A stretch of DNA of 64,000 bases. It comes from Eopsaltria australis. Taxonomy: Eukaryota; Chordata; Aves; Passeriformes; Petroicidae. Both the position numbers and the translations under genes were made by a program. Positions 36,920 to 48,880 of the stretch are shown piece by piece. Where the stretch lies: contig JAVTVJ010000346.1 in the NCBI GenBank assembly GCA_034509425.1, positions 124,001-188,000 of the forward strand, read 5' to 3'. Within the stretch, counting starts at the first letter, position 1. Every line of letters begins with the position of its first letter. The notes beneath the pieces were generated by a model, which did no database searches, had not been told where the DNA came from, and saw nothing but the letters and a program-made list of their open reading frames with translations.

Positions 36920-37046
36920 AAGCCAGGTTGGACAGGGCTTGGAGCAACCTGGTTTAGTGGGAGGTGTCCCTGCCCATGGCAGAGGGGTGGAACAAAATGG
37001 TCTTTAAGGTCCCTTCCAACCCAAACCATTCTGTGACCCTATGAAA
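36920..37046 (+). mobile_element. CR1 LINE fragment, 3' terminus
   Basis: Plus CR1 terminus: agccaggttggacagggctt, ggagcaacctggtttagtgg, gaggtgtccctgcccatggc, ggtcccttccaacccaaacc, then attctgtgaccctatg. Confidence 0.94.
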
Positions 37047-37616
37047 TGCATTCCCTCCTGTAGGTTTGTTTCAGCTTTGTCGGAGTACTCACATAGAGGA
37101 GGGGGAAAAACATACATTTAGGTTAAAATGACCTTAAAATGGTGGGAGATGCCTTGATTTGGCAACTTCCCCTCCTCACCCTGGGTGTGAGGAATGCAAA
37201 ATTCACACACTTGTCCCTGCAAGACCTTCCTGGGACAAATCAGCTCTGGGACTAAATCAGAAGTAGGTCATAGGAAATCGGGGTCTGTAGGTTTCCAAGG
37301 AGTTTGAGGGACAGTGCCACATGTGAGGGATGGCTCATTAAAGAGAAGGACAGCTGCTTTCCCTCTTTAAGCCACTGCATGTTGGGTTCAAGCTCTGCAG
37401 CCACCTTTCACACTGTGACACTGAGTCACCTCAAACAGGAGGGGAGGGGTGGGAAGGACAGCACAGCACCCTCAGTGGGGTTAGGAAGGGGGAGAGGGGG
37501 ATGTGGGAAGGCTTGAAATATATCTTATATTCCATATATATATATATATTCCATAAGCCTAGAAATGAAATGTATTCCACAGGTCTAGAAATTTATAAAC
37601 TTATACAGATATTAGC
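37047..37616. other. unique stretch with (TA)n
   Basis: No gene recognised. A (TA)n tract at 37534-37549 lies beside two diverged copies of tattccayargyctagaaat in tandem. Confidence 0.6.
37534..37549. repeat. (TA)n microsatellite
   Basis: Eight TA dinucleotides in a row, inside a wider AT-rich patch. Confidence 0.95.
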
Positions 37617-37968
37617 ATTCAAAGGAGGGCCATAAAGGTGGTGAAGGGTCTGGAAGGGCCACGTGAGGAGTGGCTGAAGGCACTTGGCTGATCCAGCCTG
37701 GAAAAAAGGAGATTGAGGTGAAATCTCATTGTGGTTTTCAGCTTCCTCACAAGGAGAAGCAGAGGGGCAGGCACTGGTCTCTGCTCTCTGTGACAGGGAC
37801 AGGACCTGAGGGAATGGTGTGAAGCTGTGTCAGGAGAGGTTTAGTTTGGATAGCAGGAAATGTTCTTCACCCAGAGGGTGGTTGGGCGCTGGAACAGGCT
37901 CTCCAGGAAAGTGGTCACAGCACCAAGGCTGCCAGAGCTCAAGGAGCATTTGGGCAAGGCTGTGAGAG
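37617..37968 (+). mobile_element. CR1 LINE fragment, third 3'-end type
   Basis: Plus CR1: ggagggccataaaggtggtg, aagggtctggaagggcc, gaggggcaggcactggtctc, tgctctctgtgacagggaca, ggagaggtttagtttggata, cacccagagggtggttgggc. It ends within the tttgggcaaggctgtgag segment, before the GATCCTTGTGGGTCC terminus. Same subfamily as 26.3 kb. Confidence 0.92.
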
Positions 37969-38499
37969 ATCCTAAAACACAACAATCCCATAAATTACCC
38001 TCAATCCCTGGGATTTGCTGACTGCCCCAAACCTCTGACTCCTCAGTGCTCACATCCAGCAGCTCCAGGCTGAGCTCAGTGCCCCTCTCAGGAGCTCAGC
38101 CCCAGAGCAGGCAGAATTCAGCTGTGCTGGCTCACATTACAAACCCTGAACTGAAACCAGCACCCTGGGAAAGCCCAGGGGCACCTGCCAGCTGTGCCAG
38201 GGCTGGCTGGTGACAGGAGCATGGCCCTGGTTCAGCTCTGGGGGCACCTTGCCAAGTCACAGCGCTTGTGATCCCACCCTGCAGAGCACACACACAGATT
38301 GCTGGCCAGCCTCCCTTGGCTCCTCACTCATTTTGGGACGTGGGCCCACACAGCTGTCACTCACAGAGCAGAGGCAGCAGCTGGATGTTGCAACACTTGG
38401 GATGCTGGAGGAGGAAACTCCTTATCAGGATCTTGATGCAAGGTGTTGGCACAGCCAGGGTAGAGGGATCAGAGCCTGAGGCTCAGCCACCTGGAATGA
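37969..38499. other. unique non-coding stretch
   Basis: No gene or repeat recognised. Confidence 0.6.
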
Positions 38500-38575
38500 A
38501 ACAGAACCATAGAATGGTTGAGGAAAGTCTCTTGGAAGAGACTTTAAAGGTCATTTAGCTCCAAACTCTGAAGGT
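38500..38575 (-). mobile_element. CR1 LINE terminus (degraded)
   Basis: Reverse-oriented: acagaaccatagaatggttg, then ggaagagactttaaaggtca, with an insertion relative to the usual terminus. About 75 bp. Confidence 0.7.
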
Positions 38576-39990
38576 GATGGATCCATCTCCCACTGCATCC
38601 TCACCTCCCTTGGGACAGCCAGAGCCAGGGTGCTGGTGCCCCTGTCCAAAGGCACCTGAGCCCACAGGCCAAACCCCACAGCTGCTTCCTGCACACAGGT
38701 GCTGGCACAGGGCTGGTTGTGGCCACCAAACAAGGACCAGGGGGGTGTGCAGGCTCTTGTACTTCAGTCAAGGCTGGAAGGCATCCAAGAGATGTGAAAA
38801 CAAAACCTCAAGACAGTAAAAAAAATAAATAAATAAACAAAAAAAAAAAACCAAAAGCAGCTAAGGGGTAAGTCAGAGACTCCTACTCTTCCTAAACAAC
38901 TCTGACTGCCCCAGGCTGAGCTTAAATAGAGCTCCAGCCTTCATGGGTGGGGTGGAGGCTGCAGGTGAAGCTGGTCCTGGCCATTAAGGTTTATTCATGC
39001 ACTCAAAGCCCTGACACTGAGGATGTCTCTGAAGGCAGAGACACCTGCAGGTGGGCAGTCAGATAGAGACCTTTCCTGGTGGATTACAGCTGGGATTTCA
39101 ACTGGGATTACAGCTTTCCATGCAGCCACATGAGCAGAACACCTCAGCAAAGGTGACTGAGCCACAAATGTGACACAAGCTCCAAAAAGCCCACCAGGAG
39201 CCCTCAGAAACGCTCAAACACCTTGTTTTCACATATAGCAAACACTCTCCTTCGCCTCTCCTGCTGAGCTCAGATTTTTTAGGGCTGGTTCCCTTCAGCA
39301 TCACCCCCTTTCCAACTGTGGGGCTTGCACAGTGCTCAGTGATGTGTTCAGGACCCTCGAGCACCTCAGCCCAGAAGAGCAGCCCACAAACCTGTGTCAC
39401 CTCCCTGGAAATCATCTAATCAGTGGGGAATGTGGCTGGAGATTAAGGAGCTTAGAAATCCTGGCATTTTCACTTCCAAAGTGCCTGTTTTTACTGCAGC
39501 TCTGACGCCAGTCAATAGGTTTGGGATATTATCGCTTGTGAACATTAATACCCACGGGCACACAAAGGCATGTGGCTGCAGGGGAAAAGAGTCCCACCCA
39601 AGGAAGGAAGGAAGGCTGTCTTCTTTTTATGCATTTACACTAAAAACTGGTTCTAAATTCGGCTTTAGGAAAGGTCAGTTCCCATGCAAGCATCCATGTG
39701 AAGCTTCCGTGGCCGCAGGAAGGATCACGGGCTGTGACATTGCTGCCAGGGGCTGCTCAGCCCTTCAAGAAGGCCCTGGTTTGTGTGAGAGAGCATCAGA
39801 GACTTCCCAGTGAGCAAAACCCTCTTGCTGGTTCACAAAGCCAATGCTGTGAGCTGTCCCAGGAATCTTCATGGCACTGAAATGAGCTGTGGCTTTACAT
39901 TCCAGGGATATCAGCGCTGGGAAGGGGAAGAGCCAAGTCCCAGCTCCCCATCACCAAACCCAAGCCCTGTTTTGAGCTGTAAGGTGGATT
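38576..39990. other. unique stretch with A-rich tract
   Basis: No gene recognised. At 38817-38857 lies an A-rich tract, (AAAT)n followed by a run of about 12 A, which could be an old retrocopy tail or simple repeat. No body of a retrocopy was recognised upstream. A (GGAA)4 run lies near 39602. Confidence 0.55.
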
Positions 39991-40133
39991 TCCTATCCCT
40001 GGAGGTGTCCAAGGCCAAGTTTGATGGAGTTTGGAGCGATCTGGGATAGTGGAAGGAGTTGAATGGCAGGGTGTTGAATTGGATGGTGTTTAAAGTGCCT
40101 TCCAACCCAAACCATGCTGGGATTGTATGAAAT
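39991..40133 (+). mobile_element. CR1 LINE fragment, 3' terminus
   Basis: Plus CR1 terminus: tatccctggaggtgtccaag, atctgggatagtggaaggag, gtgccttccaacccaaacca, then a decayed tail (gggattgtatgaaat). Confidence 0.92.
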
Positions 40134-43100
40134 AAATATCTCAAGGACCTTTGAAAATCAGTGAGAGACCTGGCAAGGAAAAAAGCAGTGTTTGAGCTCT
40201 GGTCTTCGCCCATCCCTGGCCAGGATAACTCCTGCCCTTCTCTGATCAGAGCAGGTAATTCATGACACCAGCAAAAGGCTGCTCCTCTTGTGCAGATCCA
40301 CACTTTAGTCCTCACCCTTCTCCACGTGGGATCATCCCCAGATGTGCAGACCTGGCCTGAATCCCAGAGGAGCACAGGGTGCCTCCGGTTTCCATAACCA
40401 GTGGCTGGGATGCAGGGGGAAGGAGGAACCAGATCCCTTTGGAGGATGTTTGAGTTTGTCTTCAATGGAATTTACCTCTGGATTGGGATGTTCTGGAGAT
40501 GATGCACTCAGAGCTCTCCAAGGTGACTCCTGGTGGGATGGGGGGAAACGTCCTCCAGACCAGCACCTCACAACTTTAAATGGAAGAAACACAAATTAAA
40601 TGAGGTAATAATGAGTACCTCGTGGTATGAACTGCTGCAGGTCCTGCTGACAACTGCAGCTTGGTCAGCAGCAATGCCCTGACTTTCCAGCAGAGCCCCC
40701 ACAGCAGAGAGGCTCTGGACTTGACCTCCTGCTGCAGGAGACTCCACAGACTCCTCTGCTTGTCCGGCTTGAGTTGCAAGCCCAGGGTGAAAGCCAGATT
40801 CGGGTCACCATCCCACTGAGAGCAGCTGAACTGGCCCAGACTTTGCACTTTGTCACAGTCACAGGATTCCTTCCTCCTCCCTCCCCTTTTTCACAGGTAT
40901 CATTTCGAGCTGAGGTGGTTCCCCCTCCTCTCCGGTGGCAGCCAGTGGTGGTGTGGGCCTTGGTAAATATTTCCTCCCTTAGGGATTGGGCAGCAAATAG
41001 ATAAGGAATTTGGCCCTCAGGAGATAGCCCCTGTGCCCAGGAGCACATCCCCTGTTTTCAGAAGGACACACTGATGAGGGTAAGATCAGATTTTACCTGG
41101 AAATGCTTCCAGCTGGTGTTTTCCCAGGAGATTTTCACCTCTAGGAAAGGTGCAAGATCCACCAGGACACAAACTCCTGCTGGCAGTGTAGGAGTGGGAG
41201 GATCAGGTTTGCCCTTAGCTGGATCAAAGCCTCTGCAGACACCCTCCTTCCAGAGACCTCCTGCTCACCCCAGCCTGAACTTCCAAAAATTTGGCTGCTG
41301 CTTCTGCCCTGCAGCTCCTGAGCCCAGCTCAAGTGTCTTGGCTGGCTGGGAGCCCACGGGTGGCTGCTGGGTCCTGGAGGGATCTTTAGTGCCAGTGGCT
41401 CCAGCTGGTCTGACAGTGCTGGGGGGAGCTGGAAGGGCAGGGAGCAGGAAAACAGCACAGGAGAAAGATGTGGCTGTGGCGCCGTTCTGTAATCCAAGGG
41501 CTCTCTGGTTTTACTCTGGCTTGGGAAAACCCTCAGGGGTGTCTCTGTGAGGAAAATAAAGAGGGAGAGAGCACTGAGCTGTCAGGGTCAACCAGCTCCT
41601 CGTGTTTCCAGAGCCCTGGGCAGGATCCTGCAGAGCAGCAGCACAGCCCACGCTGTTTCCATCGTGCTGGGGTGAAGTGAGGCCAGGACAGCCCCTGCAG
41701 TCCCTGAGTCCTGGCTCCAGCCTCTGGATGAGCTGGGATGAGCCAGATTTTGGATCCTGGGAGTGCCCCAGTGGAGGGCACAGAGCTCAATTCGACATCA
41801 CTTTCCATCAGCAGTGGGGGAGGTGGCACAGCAGGGGCTGGAGGGAGACCCTCAGCACAAGGAGGATGAGAATTGCACCAGTTTAACCCTGTGGTGAAGG
41901 TTTTGCTGCCCGGGAAGGAACAAGTTAATCCCAGTGCCACAACATCCCTACCCAGGCAAGGTGCCACCCTGATTGTCCCAGCAGGGTGAGGCCTGGAGCA
42001 GGTCTGAGGGCAGTGAATCCTTTGAAACCCCAAAGTCTGTACAGAAACTGAGCCCACCCAAAGTCCCACCCTCCTCACGCCACATCCAGGTGAGATCCTG
42101 GCTCTCACCAGCCCCTTCCCCACCATGCCATGATTGCCATCATCATAAAACCCTACAGGGCTTAAACCCAACCAGCCTCCACTCAGTCTCATGTCAAAGA
42201 TTGGGATAATTCTTTCAGGCCCAAAGGGAGTTTTGGGGCCACCCAGGAGCTTTCATTCCACTGGGTTTTGTCCCTTTCCTGCCTGTAGCTACGAGGCAAG
42301 GACATAATTTGGAAGATATGGGCATGGATCCACTCCTCTGCAAACCTTACAGGGCTCTGCCCACTGCCTCCAGGCTTCAGGCAGCCAGGGATCTTTGGAC
42401 AGACTTGTATTCCTTTCCCCAAAAATATTGCACAATTTATAGATTTATATCTCAGGAGGGTTCATTGCCTTTCCCAGCTCAGGGAGGTGGAGAAGAGCTG
42501 AGGTTCTGCCCACACCCCGTTTTGCATCCTCCTAAAATGCAACATTTTAGGGGGGAGGAGGTTTTTTTGGTTTGGTTTTGCTGGTTTATTTCATATTTCA
42601 ACGATTATCGTTGCATTTGCAGTTGTCATCACACCAAGAGTTTGGGCTGTTTTGCACCCTTGGGAAAAAGATTCAAAGCTCAACCTTTCCTTTAGGACAC
42701 ACAGGCCGTTTCTTCCCCAGACCAGGGGTGTTTGCAGGGCCCTTTGCTCTCACCACGCCCATATAAATCCTCTGTCCCACCTCATCTCCAGCAGCAGCAG
42801 AGGCTGGAGGCAGCTCCTCACATGGCAGAGCTGCTCTCCATACCCAGAAATCATCTCCCAGTCCAACTTTTCTCCCTATGCCAAGCCCCGGGTGTCTTTT
42901 CTCCCGCCTGTCAGGTTCAAACAGGGATGGGGAGGAAGGCAAAGTGTTAGGGGAGTGAAGCAGGAGACCTCTGAGATCTCCCACCTGCAGCTGGGAAGGA
43001 GAAGGAAGGAGGGAGCTGAAATCAGCACTGGATCTTTCCACAGCGAGGTGGCCCAACGCTGCCAGGAGGGTTTTTTCCACTGTACAGCTACTATAGGCTT

Positions 43101-43757
43101 GATGACAGGAAAGCTAATTATATCAACATCCTGTTTACCCAGAAGCCTGGAACAGGAGCCCAGAAACACTTGGGCTGTGAGGGCACACTCCAATTTCACG
43201 AGAGAAAAATCTCCTCCATGCATCTGGGTCATTTTCTTTTGCTAGATGTTCCCACTGCCCCAAAATTTGTTGGTTTTCCCAGACAAAGAGCCTGGAAAGC
43301 AAATCATGTTGTGTCTCCCTCGTGCCGTTCCTCCCTGAGCCGGAAAATTGCTCACCCTGCTCTTGCTGGAGCACATGGGGTTTATTTGGAACCCTGTAGG
43401 TTCCTGCTGACCCTGCAGAAAGCCCCAGCCCTCCCTGGGAGGGAGCTTCCCCCAAAAAACACCCTGACCAAGCAGGACTTTGCCAAAGTCACTCAGCAAG
43501 TCAGGGCACCTTGCCTCAGTTTCTCTCTCTGTCAGAGTTATATTAAAAAAAAACAACCCTGGTGCCTTTTTCCCATCCCCTCCTTGCCTCACACCTCACA
43601 TCCCAAGGCAGCTGTGGATGCTGCAGGGTCCTCTCCAGATGTGGTTTCATTTTGGTTTCTGCTTTTCCACCAAATTGCCTCACATTAACCCCAGCCCCTG
43701 TGCTCATCTGTGCTGTCCTGTTCCAAAGCAAAGCTCCAGGGAGATCTTCTAGCACAT
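40134..43757. other. unique non-coding stretch
   Basis: No gene recognised except the weak exon candidate at 40897-40962. Near 41080 (plus) and 41097-41140 (minus) there are further splice-site pairs around very short open segments, judged too weak to list. A 9-bp inverted repeat (CCTAAAATG-caa-CATTTTAGG) lies at 42531-42551. MIR-like motifs lie near 43485-43530. Confidence 0.5.
40897..40962 (+). other. possible plus-strand exon (unconfirmed)
   Basis: A very good acceptor (cctcctccctcccctttttcacag, ending 40896) and a reasonable donor (CCTTG|gtaaat at 40963) enclose exactly 66 bases (22 codons). They are open in the frame reading VSFRAEVVPPPLRWQPVVVW. CpG content is slightly raised. No family recognised; frame and length are compatible with a coding exon but could be chance. 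Confidence 0.22.
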
Positions 43758-44105
43758 TCTAGGACCTAAAGAGGGCTTATGCAAAAGAGGGAGAGTGACT
43801 TTTTACATTGACAGGTAAGGATGGGACAAGGGGAAGAGTTTTAAACTAAAAAAAAGGAGATATTTAAATTGGATATTAGGGTGAAGATGTTCCCTGTGAG
43901 GATGGTGAGGCCCTGGCACAGGGTGCCCAGGGAAGCTGTGGCTGCCCCTGGTTTCCTGGAAGTGCCCAAGGCCAGGCTGGATGGGGCTTGGAGCCACCTG
44001 GGATAGTGGGAGGTGTCCCTGCCCATGACAGAGGGTGGGAATAAGAGATCTTTGAGGTCCCTTCCAATCCAAAGCATTCTGTGATCCTCTGATTTTATGA
44101 TTCTA
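43758..44105 (+). mobile_element. CR1 LINE fragment, 3' end
   Basis: Plus CR1: ctaggacctaaagagggctt, gggacaaggggaagagtttt, aaattggatattagggtgaa, gatggtgaggccctggcaca, gaagctgtggctgcccctgg, gagccacctgggatagtggg, ggtcccttccaatccaaagc, with a short octamer-like tail (ctctgattttatgattct). About 350 bp. Confidence 0.94.
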
Positions 44106-45302
44106 CTCTTTTTCCACATTTCCCATCATTTCAGTCCTCCTCCTAAGCCTGAAGCCCAGGGAGAGCAGGGCTGGGGGAAGGAGGATGATTTGTTCCTTTT
44201 GCCAAAGGAAAGCCCAGTCCTAATTAATGTCAGGCCAAATGCCATGGCCAAGGTTTTGGGAACTCACTCTTGTTCCCACATCCATCCATCCATCCTTCCT
44301 TCCTTCCTTCCTTCCTTCCTTCCTTCCTTCCTTCCTTCCTTCCTTCCTTCCATTAGCAAGGCCTGGGTGTATTTTAAACCTTGCACCACAGAAATGCCCC
44401 TGAAAAACACCCTGACCCACCCTTCCCCCCTTTTCTCAAGTCCTCTTTCACCAGGACCATCTAAAGAAGATGGGAGAGGTCACTCCTTGGGCTCTGTGAC
44501 CTGTGTCACCTCACAGGGTACCAAAATAGGTTGGATCCAGAAGAGGAATGGCAAAGGCTGGCAGTGCCAGCAGGATCAGGGATGCCTGCTGGATTCACAG
44601 AGAATCTGCAAGGGGCTGGCTGACAGGACACAGAGGGACAAAGGGACATGCACACCCTTCCAGAGCAGCATCTGGAGGCCAAAGCTGAGACAGGATTGCA
44701 GTCTGTGCCTGCACCAGGGTCCTACGTGAGCTGCTGCACCTTCATCCAACGGGGTCTGGCTCACTCTGCCTTTTCCACTGAAAAAAAGTGGGTTTAAGTG
44801 GCCAGAAGAACTCATGAATTTGGCAAATCTCTCTAGCCAGATGAAAATAAAAGAAGGAAAAACACACAACAGATGAAAAAAACGTCAACATCTGCCACAG
44901 CTTATTCACACCAGCAGTACTAAATCAAAACAGGGTTAGGGCTAGAAACAAAAGCAAAATAACTCCTTTGGTTTGGGTCAGATTTCTTTTTATATTTTTT
45001 CCCCAGTCTGTGTTTTCAGTGGAGGGGGTTCTTCTGTTTATTTACTTTGTTTGACTCAGCCCCAAAAGTCCCTTTGATTTTTTTCAGTGCAAGCTGAGGT
45101 CCAGACTGGGTTGTTTGCACAGCTGCCTGCACGCCCTGCGCAGCACGAGGCCCTCGTGATGCAGGGTGCAGGGACAGACACTTGGGGACAGCCCAGAAGT
45201 GCCACACGAGATGTCCTAGGACAGGAGGGGTGGCCACAGTGTGTCCCAGCCTTTCCCTTGTCCCCCAGAGTCCCCATGCAGGGACAGGAGTGTGGAGAAG
45301 TC
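44106..45302. other. unique stretch with tetranucleotide microsatellite
   Basis: No gene recognised. Contains the (CATC)n/(CTTC)n tract at 44278-44350. Confidence 0.6.
44278..44350 (+). repeat. compound (CATC)n(CTTC)n microsatellite
   Basis: About 4 CATC units pass directly into about 14 CTTC units, a pure pyrimidine run on the plus strand. The mirror-symmetric polypyrimidine tract could form triplex DNA. The lysine/glycine and proline/serine-rich open frames across it are artefacts. Confidence 0.97.
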
Positions 45303-45932
45303 AGACAATCGTGGAGTGGTTTGGGTGGGAAGGACCTTTAAAGCCCATCTTGTTCCAAGCCCTGCCATGGGCAGGGACACCTTCCACCATGCCAGGTTGT
45401 TCCAAGCTCCATCCAATCTGGCCTTGGGCACTTCCAGGGATCCAGGGGCAGCCACAGCTTCTCTGAGAAGCCCTGTGCCGGGGCTTTACAGGGAAGAGTT
45501 TCTTCCCAATATCCCATCCATCCCTGCCCTCTGGCAGTGGGAAGCCATTCCCTGTGTCCTGTCCCTCCGTGCCTTGTCCCCAGTCCCTCTCCAGCTCTCC
45601 TGGAGCCCCTTCAGGCCCTGCAAGGGGCTCTGAGCTCTGCCTGGAGCCTTCCCTTCTCCAGGTGAGCACCCCCAGCTCTCCCAGCCTGGCTCCAGAGCAG
45701 AGGGGCTCCAGCCCTTGGAGCATCTCCACGGCCTCCTCTGGACTGGATCCAGCAGCTCCACATCCCTCTGATGTTGGGGGTCCCAGGGCTGGGGCAGCTC
45801 TGCAGGTGGGGGCTCACCTGAGGGGGCACAGGGGCACAATCCCCCCTTTCCTGCTGCCCCCACTGCAGGATCAGCCCAGGGCAGGGGGCTGGGGCATGTC
45901 AGGCTTCTCATCCACCAACACCCCCTTTGCAT
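45303..45932 (-). mobile_element. CR1 LINE fragment, longest in the window
   Basis: Reverse CR1, about 630 bp: terminus cgtggagtggtttgggtggg, then ccaggttgttccaagctcca, agggatccaggggcagccac, tcccaatatcccatccatcc, agtccctctccagctctcct, cctcctctggactggatcca, gcagctccacatccctctga, and finally gcttctcatccaccaacacc. It therefore extends past the 3' UTR into the end of the ORF2 region, though with no intact coding frame. The form matches what I know as passerine CR1. Confidence 0.93.
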
Positions 45933-48180
45933 GACAAAGATGTAAAAAAGGAGACAAAATGAAGAGCCTGAGGCTCCAGGGAGGGTCACAGACTCTGCAC
46001 CCATCCTGGCACAGCATCACAGCCTCATCCTGCCACTGCAGGACAGGGACTGGGACACCAGGCTTGGCTGAATTCTGTAGTGGGGCTGGGATATCCCAGC
46101 TGCTGTTCCAGAGGAGCTTCAGCACCATAAAGGTCCCCTGCTAAATCCCCCATGGCATCTCCCCAGGGCAATTTTGCCTCTCCTGAACTGATCCTTAGGG
46201 AGGGAGGAAGCGCTGGGTCCACAGAATGCACGAAATACAAACTCCCCTGGGGCTGATAAGGGATTTTAGGAAGATGCAAAGAGCTCCAGGGCAGTCTCCA
46301 ACAGCCCTTTCTCCCTTTTCCCTGACAGAGCAGTGCAGGAAGGAGCAGCCTTGCTCCGTCTGGAGCAGTCACAGCAGGCTCATGGCCAGACAAGGACAGG
46401 ACCTGCTCAAGGACAGTCCCATCCTTGGCAGGCTCAATGAATTCAAGGATTTTCCCTGCCCCCAGCTTTCAGGGCCCCCTCAGATGCACACCAGGGATGA
46501 AACAGCTACAGAAAACAGCTGGAAGCTCCCACCCAACTGGAGCAAAAGAGTTGGTTTGGTTTTTTTTCTTTTTTTCTCCTCCTAATCTAATTCTTGCAAA
46601 ATGCTGAACTATTTTAGCTGAAATTTTCCAAAAGCATTTCAGCCTGGAGGCAGCCAGCCAGCCTGGGGAGAAAAGAGTAGAGTCTGGCAGAGTTATCAGC
46701 AATTAAAGGCAAAGTCTTAGGAAAACAAGGAGTGTGTTAATGATAGATCCCAGCTCTCCCTGTAGGCAGGCAGCACCTCACCAGCCACTGAAATAGAGCT
46801 GAGGAATAGAGGAGTGGGGAATGGATGGATGGATGGATGGATGGATGGATGGATGGATGGATGGAATGATCAAAATGGAAAAGAGCAGAGAAGTCCATTT
46901 TGCCCTGAGACAAAGGGCATGATACCCTTCATGTGCTCCAGATAAATTCCTACGAGCACAACCTCAGCCAGAGCAGGTCCTCTCTGTGGGCACCACAGTG
47001 CCATCAATTGTCACCTCACTGGGAGGAGGGATGGAGATGCAAACTAATCCAGTTCAGAGCTTTCTGATATCTCCAGGAGCCTTTGGTGTTCTCCAGACCA
47101 CCAGCAGCTCCTGGGACACCAGAATTCCCAGAGCTGATGCTCTCTCTGAGCTGTGAATAGAGCCACAGGGAAATCACCCATGGAAAATGTCACCCTCAGC
47201 AGAAAACAGGGTATTTCCTGAAATAAAAGGGATGTTTTGGGATGTAATAAAAGTACAGCACAACCAAATTAATTCCACAAAGCCTTGCTTGCACCAAAGG
47301 CATAAAGCAGCCCTCTTTGCCCTGAGAAAAGCAGGATCATGAGCCATAAACCCCCAATAAGACCACGAAAATCCTCACCAGGATGCACGCCCCAAATGTC
47401 ACGCGCTGACCTGGTGTTTCCAGCCAGCTCAGCCACTGAACACGTGTGGGAACATCACTGCAGAGCTCTGGTCTCACTCAGGGCAGTGGGAGATGCTGCT
47501 GGAGATGCAATCCAGCGACAGGCAGCTGGAGGGAAGCAGATTTCCATTGAAACCACAGAACGTCGGAATCGCAGAGGCAGCAAAAGCTGTGAGCAACCTG
47601 AAACCCTGCTCTGGCCAAGAATATTTACATCTCATTTGGGATCAGCAGCACGGACAGGCCAGCACGTTCAGGCCTCTGGAACACTGACTCAGGAATTTTT
47701 GGCATGTTAAACTATCTCTTCTGGGGTTTTTTTTGGTCTGTTTTATTGCTTTTGAACCATCTTTTCAGGCTCCTCTGTACAGCTGAAGGGAGCAGGGGTT
47801 TTTGTTGCATGAAGATCCATTCCTGCAGTATTTCTGCGGGCACTCAAACAGGTCAGGGCAGTAAGGAAAAGCACCAGGATCTCAGCTAACAGCATATCAT
47901 TCTCAATTAGTTGCTATGATAATTTCTTTATTAATTGATGTTATTACTTCGGTCCCTAAGCTCTCCTTTCACAGATCAGATGCAATGTGCAAGATGCAAT
48001 GCAACAAAAAATGCAATTTATTGTGCAAAGAGATGGATTTCCACCACATTTTTAAGCTGCATTTCAAGTTTGCACCAAACTTCAGGAACTGAGTGAGATT
48101 TCAAACCTTTGTACTCTTGGACAGGGGAGTGATACAGAAGTAGGGTCAGGATCCAAAAGGATATTTGGCAACATTTCCAT
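45933..48180. other. unique stretch with (GGAT)n
   Basis: No gene recognised. Contains the (GGAT)n tract at 46821-46864 and an AT-rich patch at about 47890-47960 with TTAATTGAT and CAATTAG motifs. Confidence 0.55.
46821..46864 (+). repeat. (GGAT)n microsatellite
   Basis: Eleven perfect ATGG/GGAT tetranucleotide units. Confidence 0.98.
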
Positions 48181-48290
48181 GCCAGGACAGGCTGGACAAG
48201 GCTTGGAGCAGTCTGGTCTAGTGGAAATTGTCCCTGCCCATGGCAGGGGTGTGGAGACCAAATTATCCAAACCATTCTGGAATTCCATGG
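48181..48290 (+). mobile_element. CR1 LINE terminus
   Basis: Plus CR1: gccaggacaggctggacaag, gcttggagcagtctggtcta, gtccctgcccatggcagggg, then a diverged end (ccaaaccattctggaattcc). The usual ggtcccttccaac part is partly lost. Confidence 0.88.
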
Positions 48291-48698
48291 TCGATCCCCA
48301 TCCCTTCTTCCCCCAATTCCTGTATCCCTCTCCATCAGTGGGTGAGCAGAGGGAGGGCAGTTGTAGCTGGGACAGCTGTGCCCATCCCAGCAGGAAATCC
48401 TGCTGTGAGAAGGGATCGTGGCTGGGAGAGGAAGGAAGGCAGGAACCTCTCAGGATTCAAAGGAAATATTCTGTGCCAGCCTCATCACAGGCCCTGTGAC
48501 GCTCCTGTGCTCACCAGGATTCTGAGATTTGGCCCAGAGCCCCATTTCACATTTTAAATATATATATATATATCTATAAATTTGCTTTAGAGCTCCCTTC
48601 TGTGGTTGTTTCTTTTTTGTCCCCTCGCTCCTGCCACTCTCCCTCCCATCACTGCCCTGAGCATCCTCTGCTCAACTCCAACAGCCACCCAAGCCATG
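48291..48698. other. unique stretch with (TA)n
   Basis: No gene recognised. (TA)n at about 48556-48573. Confidence 0.6.
48556..48573. repeat. (TA)n microsatellite
   Basis: About eight AT/TA dinucleotides. Confidence 0.93.
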
Positions 48699-48880
48699 AC
48701 CCTCCAGAGAGGCTTCCCCAGGGAATTGTCAGAGTCCCAAGGCTGCCAGAGCTCAAAAAGCATTTGAACAATGCTCTCAGGCACAGGGTGGGGTTTTTGG
48801 GGGTGCCCTGTGCAGGACCAGGAGCTGGACTCAATGATCCTTGTGGGTCCCATCCAGCTCAGGATATCCCATGGTTCTGA
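48699..48880 (+). mobile_element. CR1 LINE fragment, third 3'-end type
   Basis: Plus CR1: tccagagaggcttccccagg, caaggctgccagagctcaaa, atgctctcaggcacagggtg, ggaccaggagctggactcaa, tgatccttgtgggtcccatc, then gatatcccatggttctg. About 180 bp. Confidence 0.92.

Noticed and set aside
38817..38857. A-rich tract as a processed-pseudogene tail
   Set aside because: No recognisable coding remnant or target-site duplication was found upstream.
41097..41140. Minus-strand 44-bp segment between acceptor cctttcctag and donor CAG|gtaaaa
   Set aside because: Too short, opposite to the nearby plus-strand candidate, and such pairs are expected by chance.
43485..43530. MIR-like motifs (gccaaagtcactcagcaag and cctcagtttctctctctgtc)
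   Set aside because: The two motifs imply opposite orientations and the flanks do not continue the consensus, so I did not call an element.
44932..44945. gggttagggctag, telomere-like
   Set aside because: Only one and a half diverged TTAGGG units, not an interstitial telomeric array.
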